Positions 1-7,881 of a stretch of DNA of 9,559 nt are shown piece by piece. Origin of the DNA: an uncultured Collinsella sp. (GTDB lineage: Bacteria > Actinomycetota > Coriobacteriia > Coriobacteriales > Coriobacteriaceae); NCBI GenBank assembly GCA_902494945.1, contig CABUVF010000077.1, positions 1 to 9,559 of the forward strand. Reading direction: 5' to 3'. Under the pieces are notes generated by a model, which saw only the letters and a list, made by a program, of their open reading frames with translations, ran no database searches and was not told the origin of the DNA. Position numbers and translations under genes: made by a program. Position 1 is the first letter of the stretch. Each line of letters begins with the position of its first letter.

Positions 1-143
1 AGGGCTTGATAAAGCGCGATTTCCGTGACAGACATTCCTTTCTCCGCAAGGAAAAGTAGAAACACTCCCCGATTTAAAACAAATCCCGCGAGAACGAAAA
101 AGGCGGAATAGATGTGCAGTTGCGTAGCGGCATTCTTATTCAT
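1..143 (-). CDS. MFS-type transporter, N-terminal part (cut by window edge)
   Basis: The reading frame opens at 143 and is still open at base 1, giving 47 codons of an incomplete protein. It begins MNKNAATQLHIYSAFF and continues with a hydrophobic stretch (about residues 11-33), then an EKGMSVTEIALYQA segment. This is the usual pattern of a major facilitator N-terminus: first membrane helix, then a short loop of the kind 'L-x-x-K-G-x-S-x-x-E-I'. The start is supported by a GGAAG Shine-Dalgarno about 6 bases upstream. Its ATG overlaps the TGA of the preceding small gene (ATGA), suggesting translational coupling. The substrate cannot be told from this fragment. Membrane location is inferred from hydrophobicity. 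The family call is from pattern recognition of a short fragment and is moderate in confidence. Confidence 0.6.
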   Translation of the reverse strand, partial: MNKNAATQLHIYSAFFVLAGFVLNRGVFLLFLAEKGMSVTEIALYQA

Positions 144-391
144 TTGGCACTTCCATCAACTACTTTTGTCGGGCCGCTCGCTACTGACTCGAAGCCTGAA
201 GTGTTCACAGTTTCCGATGAAGAGCTACCTTGCCTTTTTGCGGCCTGGGCACGCTTCTCGTACTTATTGCCGTTGAGCCTGTTGCGGCTGGAGCGCTTGC
301 CCGTGGCGTTTTCGATATCCTGCATGATGGACCCCGCTAGGGCGTCAAAAAGCTCCTCCGGCGTCACCCCAAGCGTTTTGGTGAGCTGCAT
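140..391 (-). CDS. Small DUF3284-like protein, probably truncated (83 aa)
   Basis: An 83-residue frame with a strong AAGGAG Shine-Dalgarno five bases before ATG at 391. The first ~48 residues (MQLTKTLGVTPEELFDAL at the start, then a D-I-x-x-A-T-G-K segment and L-N-G-x-K-Y) resemble the beginning of DUF3284 domain proteins. Those are typically about 140 residues long and of unknown function. The remaining ~35 residues are low-complexity, rich in Ser, Ala, Lys and Gly, and do not look like the rest of that domain. The other two frames over 140-260 close quickly, so a simple frameshift does not restore a longer protein here. The gene overlaps the downstream transporter gene by four bases (ATGA), so the two are probably co-translated. 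DUF3284 membership is from memory of the family and should be treated as tentative; that this is a real gene is better supported, by the Shine-Dalgarno and the overlap. Confidence 0.55.
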   Translation of the reverse strand: MQLTKTLGVTPEELFDALAGSIMQDIENATGKRSSRNRLNGNKYEKRAQAAKRQGSSSSETVNTSGFESVASGPTKVVDGSAK

Positions 392-407
392 ATGGCTCCT
401 TATTCGT

Positions 408-429
408 TTGAACCGTTCGAGCTATTGTA
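408..429 (-). promoter_or_regulatory. Possible -10 element and palindrome upstream of the small DUF3284-like gene
   Basis: Reading the minus strand, TACAAT (429-424) resembles a -10 hexamer. It is followed by TCGAACGGTTCAA (420-408), a near-perfect palindrome (5 of 6 arm pairs) lying just upstream of the AAGGAG ribosome site. No convincing -35 hexamer is present 16-18 bases upstream, so this is a weak promoter/operator suggestion. The rest of 392-534 shows no credible gene. Confidence 0.25.
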
Positions 430-534
430 CCGTCCCAGGCTCTCCCATGCGTTGCGGTGCTATTTGGACGATTGAGGGCTTTATCCGGGGCGGCCGCGTG
501 GGTTTGCCCAAAGTAGCTAAAAAAGCCCCGTCCC

Positions 535-573
535 AAAAAGACTGCGGTGGAATCGATAGGGATTCCACCGCAG
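535..573 (-). terminator. Rho-independent terminator after addA
   Basis: A perfect 13-base inverted repeat (CTGCGGTGGAATC at 542-554 and its complement at 561-573) with a 6-base loop. On the minus strand it is followed by TCTTTTT (541-535), and a second T run (TTTTTT) lies a little further on. It begins 11 bases after the addA stop codon and separates the addBA operon from the small gene downstream. Confidence 0.9.
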
Positions 574-584
574 GTTGTTGAGGG

Positions 585-3500
585 CTAAAGGTTGTAGGTG
601 ACCACTTGGGGCTCGCAGGGGTTGGCGGGGTCGACTTGCTCCACGCGAACGAACTTGACGGTCACGGCCTCAAAGCCCGCCTTGTGCAGAACGTCGGCGT
701 AAACGCGCGCCTGCAAGGCGTGTTTCTCCTGCAGCTCCTCCGGCGTCTCGTCCGGCGTGCCACCCGTCTTGTAGTCGATGACCAGCGCGCGCGACGGATC
801 GGCCGGGTCGGTGGCCAGTGCATCGATGGCGCCCTCGGCATATGCACCGTAGCGGGCAATGTCCTCGTCTTCGCAACCCAGCGAGAAGAATGGTACCTCG
901 GCACGAACGCACGGCCACGCGAGCAGGTCGGCACGAACAGCCGACTTGAGCCAGCGGTCCAGGGCGACGTCGAAGCGTTCGCGCTGCTCCGGCGTCAGGC
1001 GCCACAGACGCGCTAGCGCATCGGCACGCTCAGCGGGCAGCTCATCGGCACCCATCTCGATCAGCCACTGGCAGGCGGCATGGAACGCCGAGCCCAGCGC
1101 CATGGGGTTGCCGGCAGGCTCAACGGCGGCCACGTCTGCATCCGTCATCTCCGAGCCATCCGACTCCGCATCATCGCCAGCCTCGTCCATGGGCACGCGC
1201 GTCTCGGCGGCACGGTCCTCGGCCTCGGCATGCAGCGCCGCGGCGATTGACGAGTAGCTATACGAGTCACGCATCGGATACGGACAGATGCCCATGCGCA
1301 CGCCCGCTGCCTGGGGATACACAAGCTCAAATGAATCGGCCTTGGGGTCGGCAGGACCGGGCACAGTTGAGCGCGAAGCATTATCAGCGACATCGACATC
1401 GCCGCGAACAAGCCTGCCCTCGGCATCCAGCGAAGCGTTAGCCTCAGACGCCTGCTCGCCAAACGTAAAGTCCGACAGCGAGATGAGCTCGTAGTCGCCC
1501 GGCTGGGAGTTGTCGAACACCAAACGGTCGCTATCGAGCTGCGGCATGTCCAGACTGTCGGTCGGCAGGATGCGGCGCAGCACGTCGTAGGTCAGATCCG
1601 TCTCGACATCGAAGGTCGGCGCCGTCACCTTGCCGCGGCTCACGCCGGCGTCCATCGCCAAAATGACCAACTCGCGCGCTCGCGTCATGGCGACATAGAG
1701 CAGACGAGCCCGCTCCTCGAGCGAAAGCTGCAGGTCGGCGTTGCGCAGGCGGGCAAACGCCTCGGCGGGAGAGCCCGTCGCGCAGACGTCCTCCATAAGC
1801 TCCGGCGGCAGCCACAGCGACGTGCCCTTGCCCTTAAACGCGTGTTCAAACTGCTTTTTGACGTCATCGCCCTTCACGAAGGTCCCGTCGGCAAGCTTAA
1901 CGCCATCGAAACGAGCCGGCAGCGCCACGACTTGCGCCCCACCGTCGACGCGACCCATCTGCGCCGCACCCGAGGACTTACGCACGCCAAAGCACTCGGC
2001 GACCGCCACGACCGGATACTCCAGACCCTTGGACGCATGCACGGTCATGATGCGTACCGCGCCGTCACCCTCCTCGTTGAGCGCGCCCGGGGCCTCCTTG
2101 CCCGCCAAGAAGCGGTCGAAGGCGAGCGCAATGGAGCGCGGCGAGTTGCCGAACTCGGCCTCCGCCTCGGCCACGGCGTCGAGAGCCTTGAGCACGTTGG
2201 CGGCAATGGCCTTGCCCTCGGGACCGCGCTGCGCCAGGCGCACGAACCAGCCGGAGGCATTGACCGCGTCGCGCGCGACGGCGGCGAACGAATCGCGCCC
2301 CACGCGACGAAGTGCGTAGCGTAGCACCTCGCGGGCGCGCGTCACGAGCGGCAAGCCCTGCAAGCCCGGCACGTCGAAATCGCTCATGATGCCCGCGTCG
2401 ATATTCCGGCGCGAGGTCTCACCCGTCTCGCTATCGAGCTTGGTCGCCAGCGCCAGGAACTCCTGGGCGCCGAGCGCAAACATCGGCGAGGCCAGCAGCG
2501 GCATAAGGCCCTGCGCCGTATCGGCCGGATTGGCAAGCGCGCACACCAGGGCGCGCACCGTCTGCACCTCGGCTGCTTGGGCAAAGACCGAGCCGCCCGC
2601 GATGACGCAGTCGAGCCCCTGGTCGCGGAAGGCCTGCGCATAGACATCGGCGTTGGTCATGCGACCCAGCAGCAGGACCATGCTGCCCTGGGGCTGTTCT
2701 TTATCGGCAAGCGCGCGGAAACGCTCGGCAATCGCACGAGCTTTCGCCTGCGTTCGCTCCTGCGTGCTGCCACCGGCAACGAAGACCGCCTGGCGGCGCG
2801 AAGCCTTTGCCTTGAGCTTGTCCTCGCGATCGTCACTCGGCTCAAGATCCAAGAACCCCTGCATCAAACCACCAGTATCGCCGTCAAAGACGCGCGCCAC
2901 ATAGCGCAGCACCTCATCGTGGCTGCGGAAGTTGCGCACGAGCTTGACGAGCTCGCCGGCGGGGACATCGGAGACGGCAGCCGTCTCGGGCGCAGCAGAG
3001 GAGCCCACCTTGCGCTCCTGGCGACGGAATACCTCGACCTCGGCGCCACGGAAGCGGTAGATCGACTGCTGCGCATCGCCCACGGTGCACAGCGCGCGCT
3101 CCCCCGCGCCCGTCAGATAGCGAATCAGATCGACCTGCATCTGGTCGGTATCTTGGAACTCGTCAATCATGACCATCTTAAAGCGGCCCTCGTAGGCGGC
3201 TCGGATGGCGGGATAATCGCGCAGCGCCTCGTATGCCATGCGCAACAGATCGTTATTGTCGAGTGCGGACTGGTCAGCCTTGAGCGCACGGTACTCCGTC
3301 TCTACGGCACGGGCAAGCCCCGTCAGCGCATCAAGTGCCGGGTCACCGCAAGCCAGCACAATATTGACGAACGTGTCGGCAGCCTCTGCCTTGAGAAGCT
3401 CGACATTCTCCTTTGGGAACATCTTACTCGCCCGAGGCATGCTGCATGACATCATGAGCCGCGCCACATCCGCCATGGTCTTGCCGCTCGCCTCGAACGC

Positions 3501-4202
3501 GTCGATGGCCTCGAGCGCCACCTGCGCTTTCTCGGTCGTGGCCTTGCTTGCGCCCAGCGCCGCACGATAGGCATCGGCAAGCGCCGAGGTGTCGGCCTGG
3601 CCACGCGCCACGCACACATCGTCCATCCCGCCCGGCAGCTGGCTCGAGAGCTCCAGCAGGTCGCGCACCAGGCCTTTGATGGTGGTACCGGCGCCAAACT
3701 GCCCGCCCTCGCCCGCCATGGGATACCAAGCGTAGAGGGCCTTGAGCGAAGCGGCGAGCTCGGACGCGGCATCGGGCGCCGTCGCGCGCCCCAGCACATG
3801 CTCAACAGCCTGATCCATAAGCTCATCGGTATCGGTAAGCACCGTGAACTCGGGGTCGATGCCCAGCTCCAGCGCATGCGCGCGCAGGATGCGCGAGCAC
3901 ATGCCGTGAATGGTCGAAATCCAAGCGTCGTCGACCGTCAGGGCCTCCTCGTCCATCCCCTCGTCGATAAGCGCACGGCGCACGCGGTCGCGAATCTCGG
4001 CCGCAGCGTCTTTGGTAAAGGTAATGGCGAGCACTTGGTCCAGATGCTCGACAAACGGACCGGATTCGGGCGAGAGCGCGTAGACGATGCGGCGCGTAAG
4101 GGTAAAGGTCTTGCCCGAACCGGCGCCCGCCGAGACAAACAGCGGGCGGTCGAGCGTTTTGACGACTTGCAGCTGTTGCGGCATCAAAGTCGAAAGATCC
4201 AT
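585..4202 (-). CDS. addA: ATP-dependent helicase-nuclease subunit A (AddA, UvrD/RecB type)
   Basis: A 1205-residue protein, close to the ~1,230 of Bacillus AddA. It is the motor of the AddAB enzyme, which unwinds and trims double-strand break ends before RecA loading. The superfamily 1 helicase motifs appear in order: Walker A AGAGSGKT (25-32), motif Ia TFTKDAAAEI (61-70), Walker B DEFQDT (347-352), motif III VGDAQQSIYRFRG (374-386), motif IV RNFRS (423-427), motif V MTVHASKGLE (719-728) and motif VI LLYVAMTRAR (834-843). The C-terminus is a RecB-family nuclease with H1041, D1127 (EGAIDAL), D1143 and K1145 (VIDYKTG) and a Q1164-x-x-x-Y1168 motif, so both activities look intact. An acidic low-complexity linker lies at about 1000-1030, before the nuclease. 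The start is three bases after the addB stop, with AAGGAGG inside the end of addB (about 12 bases from ATG, a long spacing). RecB proper is less likely because the neighbour is an AddB-type nuclease and there is no RecC or RecD here. Confidence 0.95.
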   Translation of the reverse strand: MDLSTLMPQQLQVVKTLDRPLFVSAGAGSGKTFTLTRRIVYALSPESGPFVEHLDQVLAITFTKDAAAEIRDRVRRALIDEGMDEEALTVDDAWISTIHGMCSRILRAHALELGIDPEFTVLTDTDELMDQAVEHVLGRATAPDAASELAASLKALYAWYPMAGEGGQFGAGTTIKGLVRDLLELSSQLPGGMDDVCVARGQADTSALADAYRAALGASKATTEKAQVALEAIDAFEASGKTMADVARLMMSCSMPRASKMFPKENVELLKAEAADTFVNIVLACGDPALDALTGLARAVETEYRALKADQSALDNNDLLRMAYEALRDYPAIRAAYEGRFKMVMIDEFQDTDQMQVDLIRYLTGAGERALCTVGDAQQSIYRFRGAEVEVFRRQERKVGSSAAPETAAVSDVPAGELVKLVRNFRSHDEVLRYVARVFDGDTGGLMQGFLDLEPSDDREDKLKAKASRRQAVFVAGGSTQERTQAKARAIAERFRALADKEQPQGSMVLLLGRMTNADVYAQAFRDQGLDCVIAGGSVFAQAAEVQTVRALVCALANPADTAQGLMPLLASPMFALGAQEFLALATKLDSETGETSRRNIDAGIMSDFDVPGLQGLPLVTRAREVLRYALRRVGRDSFAAVARDAVNASGWFVRLAQRGPEGKAIAANVLKALDAVAEAEAEFGNSPRSIALAFDRFLAGKEAPGALNEEGDGAVRIMTVHASKGLEYPVVAVAECFGVRKSSGAAQMGRVDGGAQVVALPARFDGVKLADGTFVKGDDVKKQFEHAFKGKGTSLWLPPELMEDVCATGSPAEAFARLRNADLQLSLEERARLLYVAMTRARELVILAMDAGVSRGKVTAPTFDVETDLTYDVLRRILPTDSLDMPQLDSDRLVFDNSQPGDYELISLSDFTFGEQASEANASLDAEGRLVRGDVDVADNASRSTVPGPADPKADSFELVYPQAAGVRMGICPYPMRDSYSYSSIAAALHAEAEDRAAETRVPMDEAGDDAESDGSEMTDADVAAVEPAGNPMALGSAFHAACQWLIEMGADELPAERADALARLWRLTPEQRERFDVALDRWLKSAVRADLLAWPCVRAEVPFFSLGCEDEDIARYGAYAEGAIDALATDPADPSRALVIDYKTGGTPDETPEELQEKHALQARVYADVLHKAGFEAVTVKFVRVEQVDPANPCEPQVVTYNL

Positions 4203-4205
4203 GGT

Positions 4206-7200
4206 CTACACGTCCCTCCTTACAAACGTTCCTTCGTGGTTATACGAGCAGCGCGCATGCGCGGCCTGCGCCGACGTCGGATCGACAGCGGCGACGTCGC
4301 CCGCCTCGAGTTCGCGCAAGCGCTCGGCGATGCCGGCCTCCACGCGGTCGAGCAGCGCATCGAAGTCCATGTTGCCGCCCTCGCCCGGAAAGCCCTTCTT
4401 AAGGCCCGGAATGCGGCCGTCACCGCGCTCTTCCTCGAGCAGCTCGGCGCTCGCGGCACCGCGCAACGCCGGCTTGCCGCCCTTGGTCGAAAAGTAGAGC
4501 GCCGCGCGGGTGTCCAAATCCAGCGCCCGGCGCATGGCCTGCGCGTAGATGAGTGTCTGGGTATGGGGCGGTAGCCAGCGCGGATCATCGATGGGGGCCT
4601 CACCCGACTCCTCGTCGCGAACCGTGGGGTCGGCGAGCTTAAACTCCTCGACACCCGAACGATGCTTGTAGTCGATTACCACGGCGCGATTCTCGGCATC
4701 CACATCCACGCGGTCGATGCGCCCGCCGAGCGGCCAGCCGGCATACTCAACTTTAAGATCGTTAAAGGCAAACTCCAGATAGCGCGGAGCAAAGGGGGCA
4801 AGCGCCTCGGACTCGTAGGCAAGCACGCCCTCCAGCTGCGGCAAAATCTCGGCCACCTGCCGCTCCTCCACCGGGGAGAGCGGCACAAGCGGGCCCTCCG
4901 TGCCTCGCTTGCCGGCGTGCTCGGCCAACGTCTCGTCAAAGATCTCGCGCAGCAGCTCCTGAGCGCGCGGCAGATTCTCGGGCGTCACGCGCTCCATGCC
5001 CTCCTGGGGCAGACGGGCATGCAAGTGTTCCAGCACGTCGTGGACAAAGTTGCCCTTCTCCATATTGCCAAAGCCAGCGTCGATCGACTGGGGCTTCACG
5101 CGGTACGAGACGAACCAGCATAGCGGGCAGGTCGAATAGGCCTCGATCTGCGAGGCAGACGTCAGGCGCGGCACCAGCGGCGCATCCTCGCCCTCGCCAT
5201 CGCGACGACGCAGGACCAAATACGGAATGGCTTCATCGCTCAGATGCTGAGGAGCTTCGCAGGTCACGCGCTCGCGCCTAAGACCTTCGCCTGCCGCGGG
5301 ATCGAAGTCCCTTACGATATCGCCCTCACCCACGCACTTCGCCTTGTCGGCGCCAACGGCCTTAGCGTCGTCAGCGGCCTTGTCGGCGTCAGCGGCCTTA
5401 GCATCGTTAGCGGCCTCGGCATGCGCCCGCAACTCGGTCCACACGGCCGCCGGATAGCACTCGCGCGCCTGACGATCGTGGGTCACACGGGCGAGCGTAA
5501 CCGGACCACGCGACGCTTGTATCGCGCGGCCAAAGCGTGCGCGCAGCAAGGCCGCAGGCTCAAGCGTCACACCGCTGCGATCTAACTCTGCCGTCAGCGT
5601 TGCCAGCGGGCCCTCCTCATGTGAGAGCGGATAACTGTCCAGGTCGACGTCGGCAAACAGCACGGCATCGTAGCTGCCGGGGCGCAGGGCCGCCGCATCG
5701 GCAAGCGAAGCAAAGCGAACCTGGGCGCGTGGCGCACGGTCAACCTCGTAGGTCTCGTAATCGTAGGCGGCGCTACGCTTGTCCACCTTGGTGCGAATGT
5801 CATCGAGCACGGGCACGGTCGCGGCCTGCGACACGTCGAGCGCACGGGCGCCATTCATAAGGATGTCGATGACGTGGCGCAGCAGGGCCACCTCCGCCTG
5901 GCGACGGGCCTGACCGTCGAGACCGCCAAGTGCGCGATCGGGCAGTGCCTCGGCAACGGCAAGCATGGCCTTGAGCGCCGTCACGGGTTTGTCGCGCCAC
6001 AGCGCCTGGAACACGTCCGAGATCACGCACGGCACGTTCTTAAACCAGTTCTCGTCGCTCGCCGCTTTACGCGCGCCCCTCACCTGGCCCTGCACGCTCT
6101 GCAGCAGGCTCTTGACGCCCGCAGTGGTCTTGCTGCGCGACAGTCGCATATTCTTGTCGAACGTGCGCGCGCTGGCGGCGTCGGCACCCGAAAGCGGGCT
6201 GTAAATCCAGTCGGTAAGCTCCGGAGCGGGCCACCACTCAGTCTTAGAAGCTGCCCCTTCGTCGGCGGCCTTCATACGCTCGATCAGGTTGGCGAGCGCC
6301 GTGAACTGCCTGCCCGCAATGGATTGGGAAAACGCCGTGAACTCGGCCGTCTCGGCAGCAACGTGGCGCGCCGCCAAACGAGCGGCAAGCTCGCCGAACA
6401 GCTGGGGTGCCCGGGCAGAAACAACGAGCACGCGTACGGGGTCGGCGGGTGTTGCAGCAACTTTATCGTCCTTGGACTCCTTGTGCGCTTTCACCAACTT
6501 ATCGATGACGTCCGCATAAGCATGGGCACGGGCATGGGGGCCGGCGACCTCAATAAAGGCAGGCTGAGCAGCGGACTTGGAGGCAGTCTGGGGCGCGGCG
6601 GCGCCCTCCCCCAGCGGCGCGATCTCAAACAGCACACCGCGGACATCAAATGCCGCGGCAAGCTCCTCGCGCATCGCCGCTTGCTCGCGGGCAAGCAGCA
6701 CGACAACCTCTCCCCCGTTGTTTGCCACGGCGGACAGCAGCTCGAGCAGGCTATACGTAAATGACGCGACGCCGCGCACGCAAACGGCGCGGGCGCACCC
6801 CGGCAGGTTGTCGGCCAAAGCGCCGGCCATAATGTCAGCCGCCTCGCAGGGCTCGACCATATCTCGACGGTCCAAACCGCGCGCATAGGCGCACAAAAGT
6901 TCAAACACGCGAGCCTCGGCGTCGCTTTTGGGCTTGGGCTTGCAAACGTTGTCGCAGCAACGCTCGGCACCTGTCCCTGCCACACCCGGCAGCACATCGC
7001 GAGCCATACGCGCGAGCATACGCACCGTGCCCTGGCTGCGCGAAAGCGGCTGCAGGTCGGCGTCGTCGAGACGCGCTACCATGTCCGAAAACAGCATCTG
7101 GCGCTGCAGGTTGTCGACGAAACCGCGCCCGTCGCCCAAAAGCTCCCAAAGCGAGCGAAGCCACGATGTAGGCGTCTTGTAGTCAATACCCAGCGAAACG

Positions 7201-7358
7201 CCGGCTTCCGCCGCATCATGACGGCACAGGTCGAGCTCGGCAAACGTTGGCGCCAGCAGCACGGCACGCCCGTGGCGGGCAATAAGGTCGGCAAGCAGCG
7301 CCGCCTCGGCATCGCTCAAATCCGCGCCGGCGTTGGTGGTATAGATTCGAACAGGCAT
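4206..7358 (-). CDS. addB: PD-(D/E)XK nuclease, AddB/RexB-like partner of AddA
   Basis: A 1050-residue protein, first gene of the operon, with GGAGG three bases before the ATG. The C-terminal RecB-family nuclease is complete: TSASQIEAYSTCP (733-745), H773, D882 (GGRIDRVD), D896 and K898 (VIDYKHR) and Q934-x-x-x-Y938. An AVLFADVDLDSYP segment (565-577) sits where AddB proteins have their inactive helicase core motif. The N-terminus begins MPVRIYTTNAGADLS, with no GxGxGK[ST] Walker A, so ATP use by this subunit is unlikely, as in RexB. The cysteines that hold the AddB iron-sulfur cluster are mostly missing: C744 and C747 are present, but the C-terminal CxxCxxxxxC site reads HARCSYNHEG with a single C1037. 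Four tandem hexapeptides (650-673) precede the nuclease. Its role, inferred from family and context, is the second strand nuclease and the recombination-hotspot-recognition scaffold. The distinction between AddB and RexB is one of naming. Confidence 0.85.
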   Translation of the reverse strand: MPVRIYTTNAGADLSDAEAALLADLIARHGRAVLLAPTFAELDLCRHDAAEAGVSLGIDYKTPTSWLRSLWELLGDGRGFVDNLQRQMLFSDMVARLDDADLQPLSRSQGTVRMLARMARDVLPGVAGTGAERCCDNVCKPKPKSDAEARVFELLCAYARGLDRRDMVEPCEAADIMAGALADNLPGCARAVCVRGVASFTYSLLELLSAVANNGGEVVVLLAREQAAMREELAAAFDVRGVLFEIAPLGEGAAAPQTASKSAAQPAFIEVAGPHARAHAYADVIDKLVKAHKESKDDKVAATPADPVRVLVVSARAPQLFGELAARLAARHVAAETAEFTAFSQSIAGRQFTALANLIERMKAADEGAASKTEWWPAPELTDWIYSPLSGADAASARTFDKNMRLSRSKTTAGVKSLLQSVQGQVRGARKAASDENWFKNVPCVISDVFQALWRDKPVTALKAMLAVAEALPDRALGGLDGQARRQAEVALLRHVIDILMNGARALDVSQAATVPVLDDIRTKVDKRSAAYDYETYEVDRAPRAQVRFASLADAAALRPGSYDAVLFADVDLDSYPLSHEEGPLATLTAELDRSGVTLEPAALLRARFGRAIQASRGPVTLARVTHDRQARECYPAAVWTELRAHAEAANDAKAADADKAADDAKAVGADKAKCVGEGDIVRDFDPAAGEGLRRERVTCEAPQHLSDEAIPYLVLRRRDGEGEDAPLVPRLTSASQIEAYSTCPLCWFVSYRVKPQSIDAGFGNMEKGNFVHDVLEHLHARLPQEGMERVTPENLPRAQELLREIFDETLAEHAGKRGTEGPLVPLSPVEERQVAEILPQLEGVLAYESEALAPFAPRYLEFAFNDLKVEYAGWPLGGRIDRVDVDAENRAVVIDYKHRSGVEEFKLADPTVRDEESGEAPIDDPRWLPPHTQTLIYAQAMRRALDLDTRAALYFSTKGGKPALRGAASAELLEEERGDGRIPGLKKGFPGEGGNMDFDALLDRVEAGIAERLRELEAGDVAAVDPTSAQAAHARCSYNHEGTFVRRDV
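5340..5411 (-). repeat. Four 18-bp tandem repeats inside addB (hexapeptide repeat)
   Basis: Units at 5340-5357, 5358-5375, 5376-5393 and 5394-5411 share the core GGCCTTRKC. In the protein they give ANDAKA, ADADKA, ADDAKA and VGADKA (residues 650-673). The stretch is an Ala/Asp/Lys-rich linker just before the nuclease domain. The unit length is a multiple of three, so copy-number change would keep the frame. Confidence 0.85.
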
Positions 7359-7416
7359 GGTCCTCCACTCAAACCGTTCGCAATATTCAATGCTTTCATC
7401 CTACCCGCCCGCGCGG

Positions 7417-7444
7417 ACAGATTTGCCCCACGCCAACAGATTTG
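7417..7444. repeat. Short direct repeat ACAGATTTG
   Basis: ACAGATTTG occurs at 7417-7425 and again at 7436-7444, each followed by a CCCC run (one extra A in the second copy). It directly abuts the large palindrome to the right and lies between that element and the addB start. It may be part of the same repeated element or a binding site. No convincing -35/-10 pair for addB could be picked out in 7359-7441, although one must lie in or near here, because the gene upstream has its own terminator. Confidence 0.6.
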
Positions 7445-7528
7445 ACCCCTTGGAGACGGAGGAAAATGGATCACCGAGGAGGTCAGTCTAACCCAGTGAT
7501 CCGTTTTCCTCCGTCCCCAAAGGATCAA
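7442..7528. repeat. 87-bp imperfect palindromic element (REP/MITE-like)
   Basis: Arms of 33 bases (7442-7474 and 7496-7528) match at 28 positions; the five differences are all transitions. The inner 23 bases of the arms differ at only two positions. The 21-base loop contains a further short palindrome (GGTCA-GTC-TAACC). On the minus strand four of the five differences become G-U pairs, so the hairpin is more stable as minus-strand RNA. It lies between the regulator's terminator and addB and contains no plausible gene. Its form suggests a dispersed intergenic repeat, but copy number cannot be judged from one window. Confidence 0.8.
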
Positions 7529-7552
7529 AAAACCGCCCCCGAAGGGACGGTT
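7527..7552 (-). terminator. Rho-independent terminator after the YerC-type regulator gene
   Basis: On the minus strand AACCGTCCC (7552-7544), a TTCG tetraloop, and GGGGCGGTT (7539-7531) form a nine-pair stem with one G-U pair, followed directly by TTTT (7530-7527). It lies 27 bases past the stop codon. It also closes transcription before the palindromic element and addB. Confidence 0.92.
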
Positions 7553-7578
7553 CTGCGCAATTCGTTTTTACCGCTGGC

Positions 7579-7878
7579 CTACTCGCCATCCTCCAGCTTG
7601 ATGAGGATCTTGCGATAGCCGCCGTACTCGCCGTTGAGTGCCTTGGACACGCGGCTCACCGTAGTGGACGAAGCGCCGGTGCGGGCCTGAACCTCAACAT
7701 AAGGCTCGCCCTCATCCAGATAACGCGCAACCTGCAGACGTTGCGAAAGATCGCAGATCTCGCGCGGCGTGCAGATATCGGTCAAAAACGCCTGGATATC
7801 CTTCTCGTCATCCAAAAGACTAAATGCGTGGACCAGCTGCTTGACATCAGGCTTGTCAAACATGTTCTCGATATTCAT
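7579..7878 (-). CDS. yerC: TrpR-family regulator, YerC/YecD type
   Basis: A 99-residue protein, the normal length for the YerC/YecD group of TrpR-like DNA-binding proteins. Recognisable parts are the FLTDICTPREICDLSQRLQV segment (31-50), which matches the conserved 'TP-x-E-I-x-x-L-x-x-R' core, and a helix-turn-helix at about 59-82 (YVEVQARTGASSTTVSRVSKAL). It should act as a dimeric transcription factor in the cytoplasm. In some Gram-positive bacteria relatives have been proposed to control histidine or aromatic amino acid genes, and I do not know the ligand here. The Shine-Dalgarno GGCGGTGA is four bases before the ATG. The gene is monocistronic, with its own promoter region and terminator. 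A hairpin-bearing leader with a short in-frame ORF precedes it (see findings). Confidence 0.92.
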   Translation of the reverse strand: MNIENMFDKPDVKQLVHAFSLLDDEKDIQAFLTDICTPREICDLSQRLQVARYLDEGEPYVEVQARTGASSTTVSRVSKALNGEYGGYRKILIKLEDGE

Positions 7879-7881
7879 CGA

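Noticed and set aside
345..536. 63-codon minus-strand frame overlapping the start of the DUF3284-like gene
   Set aside because: It overlaps that better-supported gene, has no evident ribosome site and reads like translated intergenic DNA with no recognisable domain.
2577..3449. 290-codon plus-strand frame opposite addA
   Set aside because: It lies wholly antisense to conserved helicase motifs and is Arg/Leu/His-rich, as expected of a shadow frame in GC-rich DNA.
5874..6764. 296-codon plus-strand frame opposite addB
   Set aside because: Antisense shadow in GC-rich coding sequence; no recognisable domain.
7442..7528. The palindrome as the terminator of yerC or addBA
   Set aside because: A better terminator with a TTCG loop and T run already lies right after yerC, and the palindrome's arms are far longer than a typical terminator and lack a T run.
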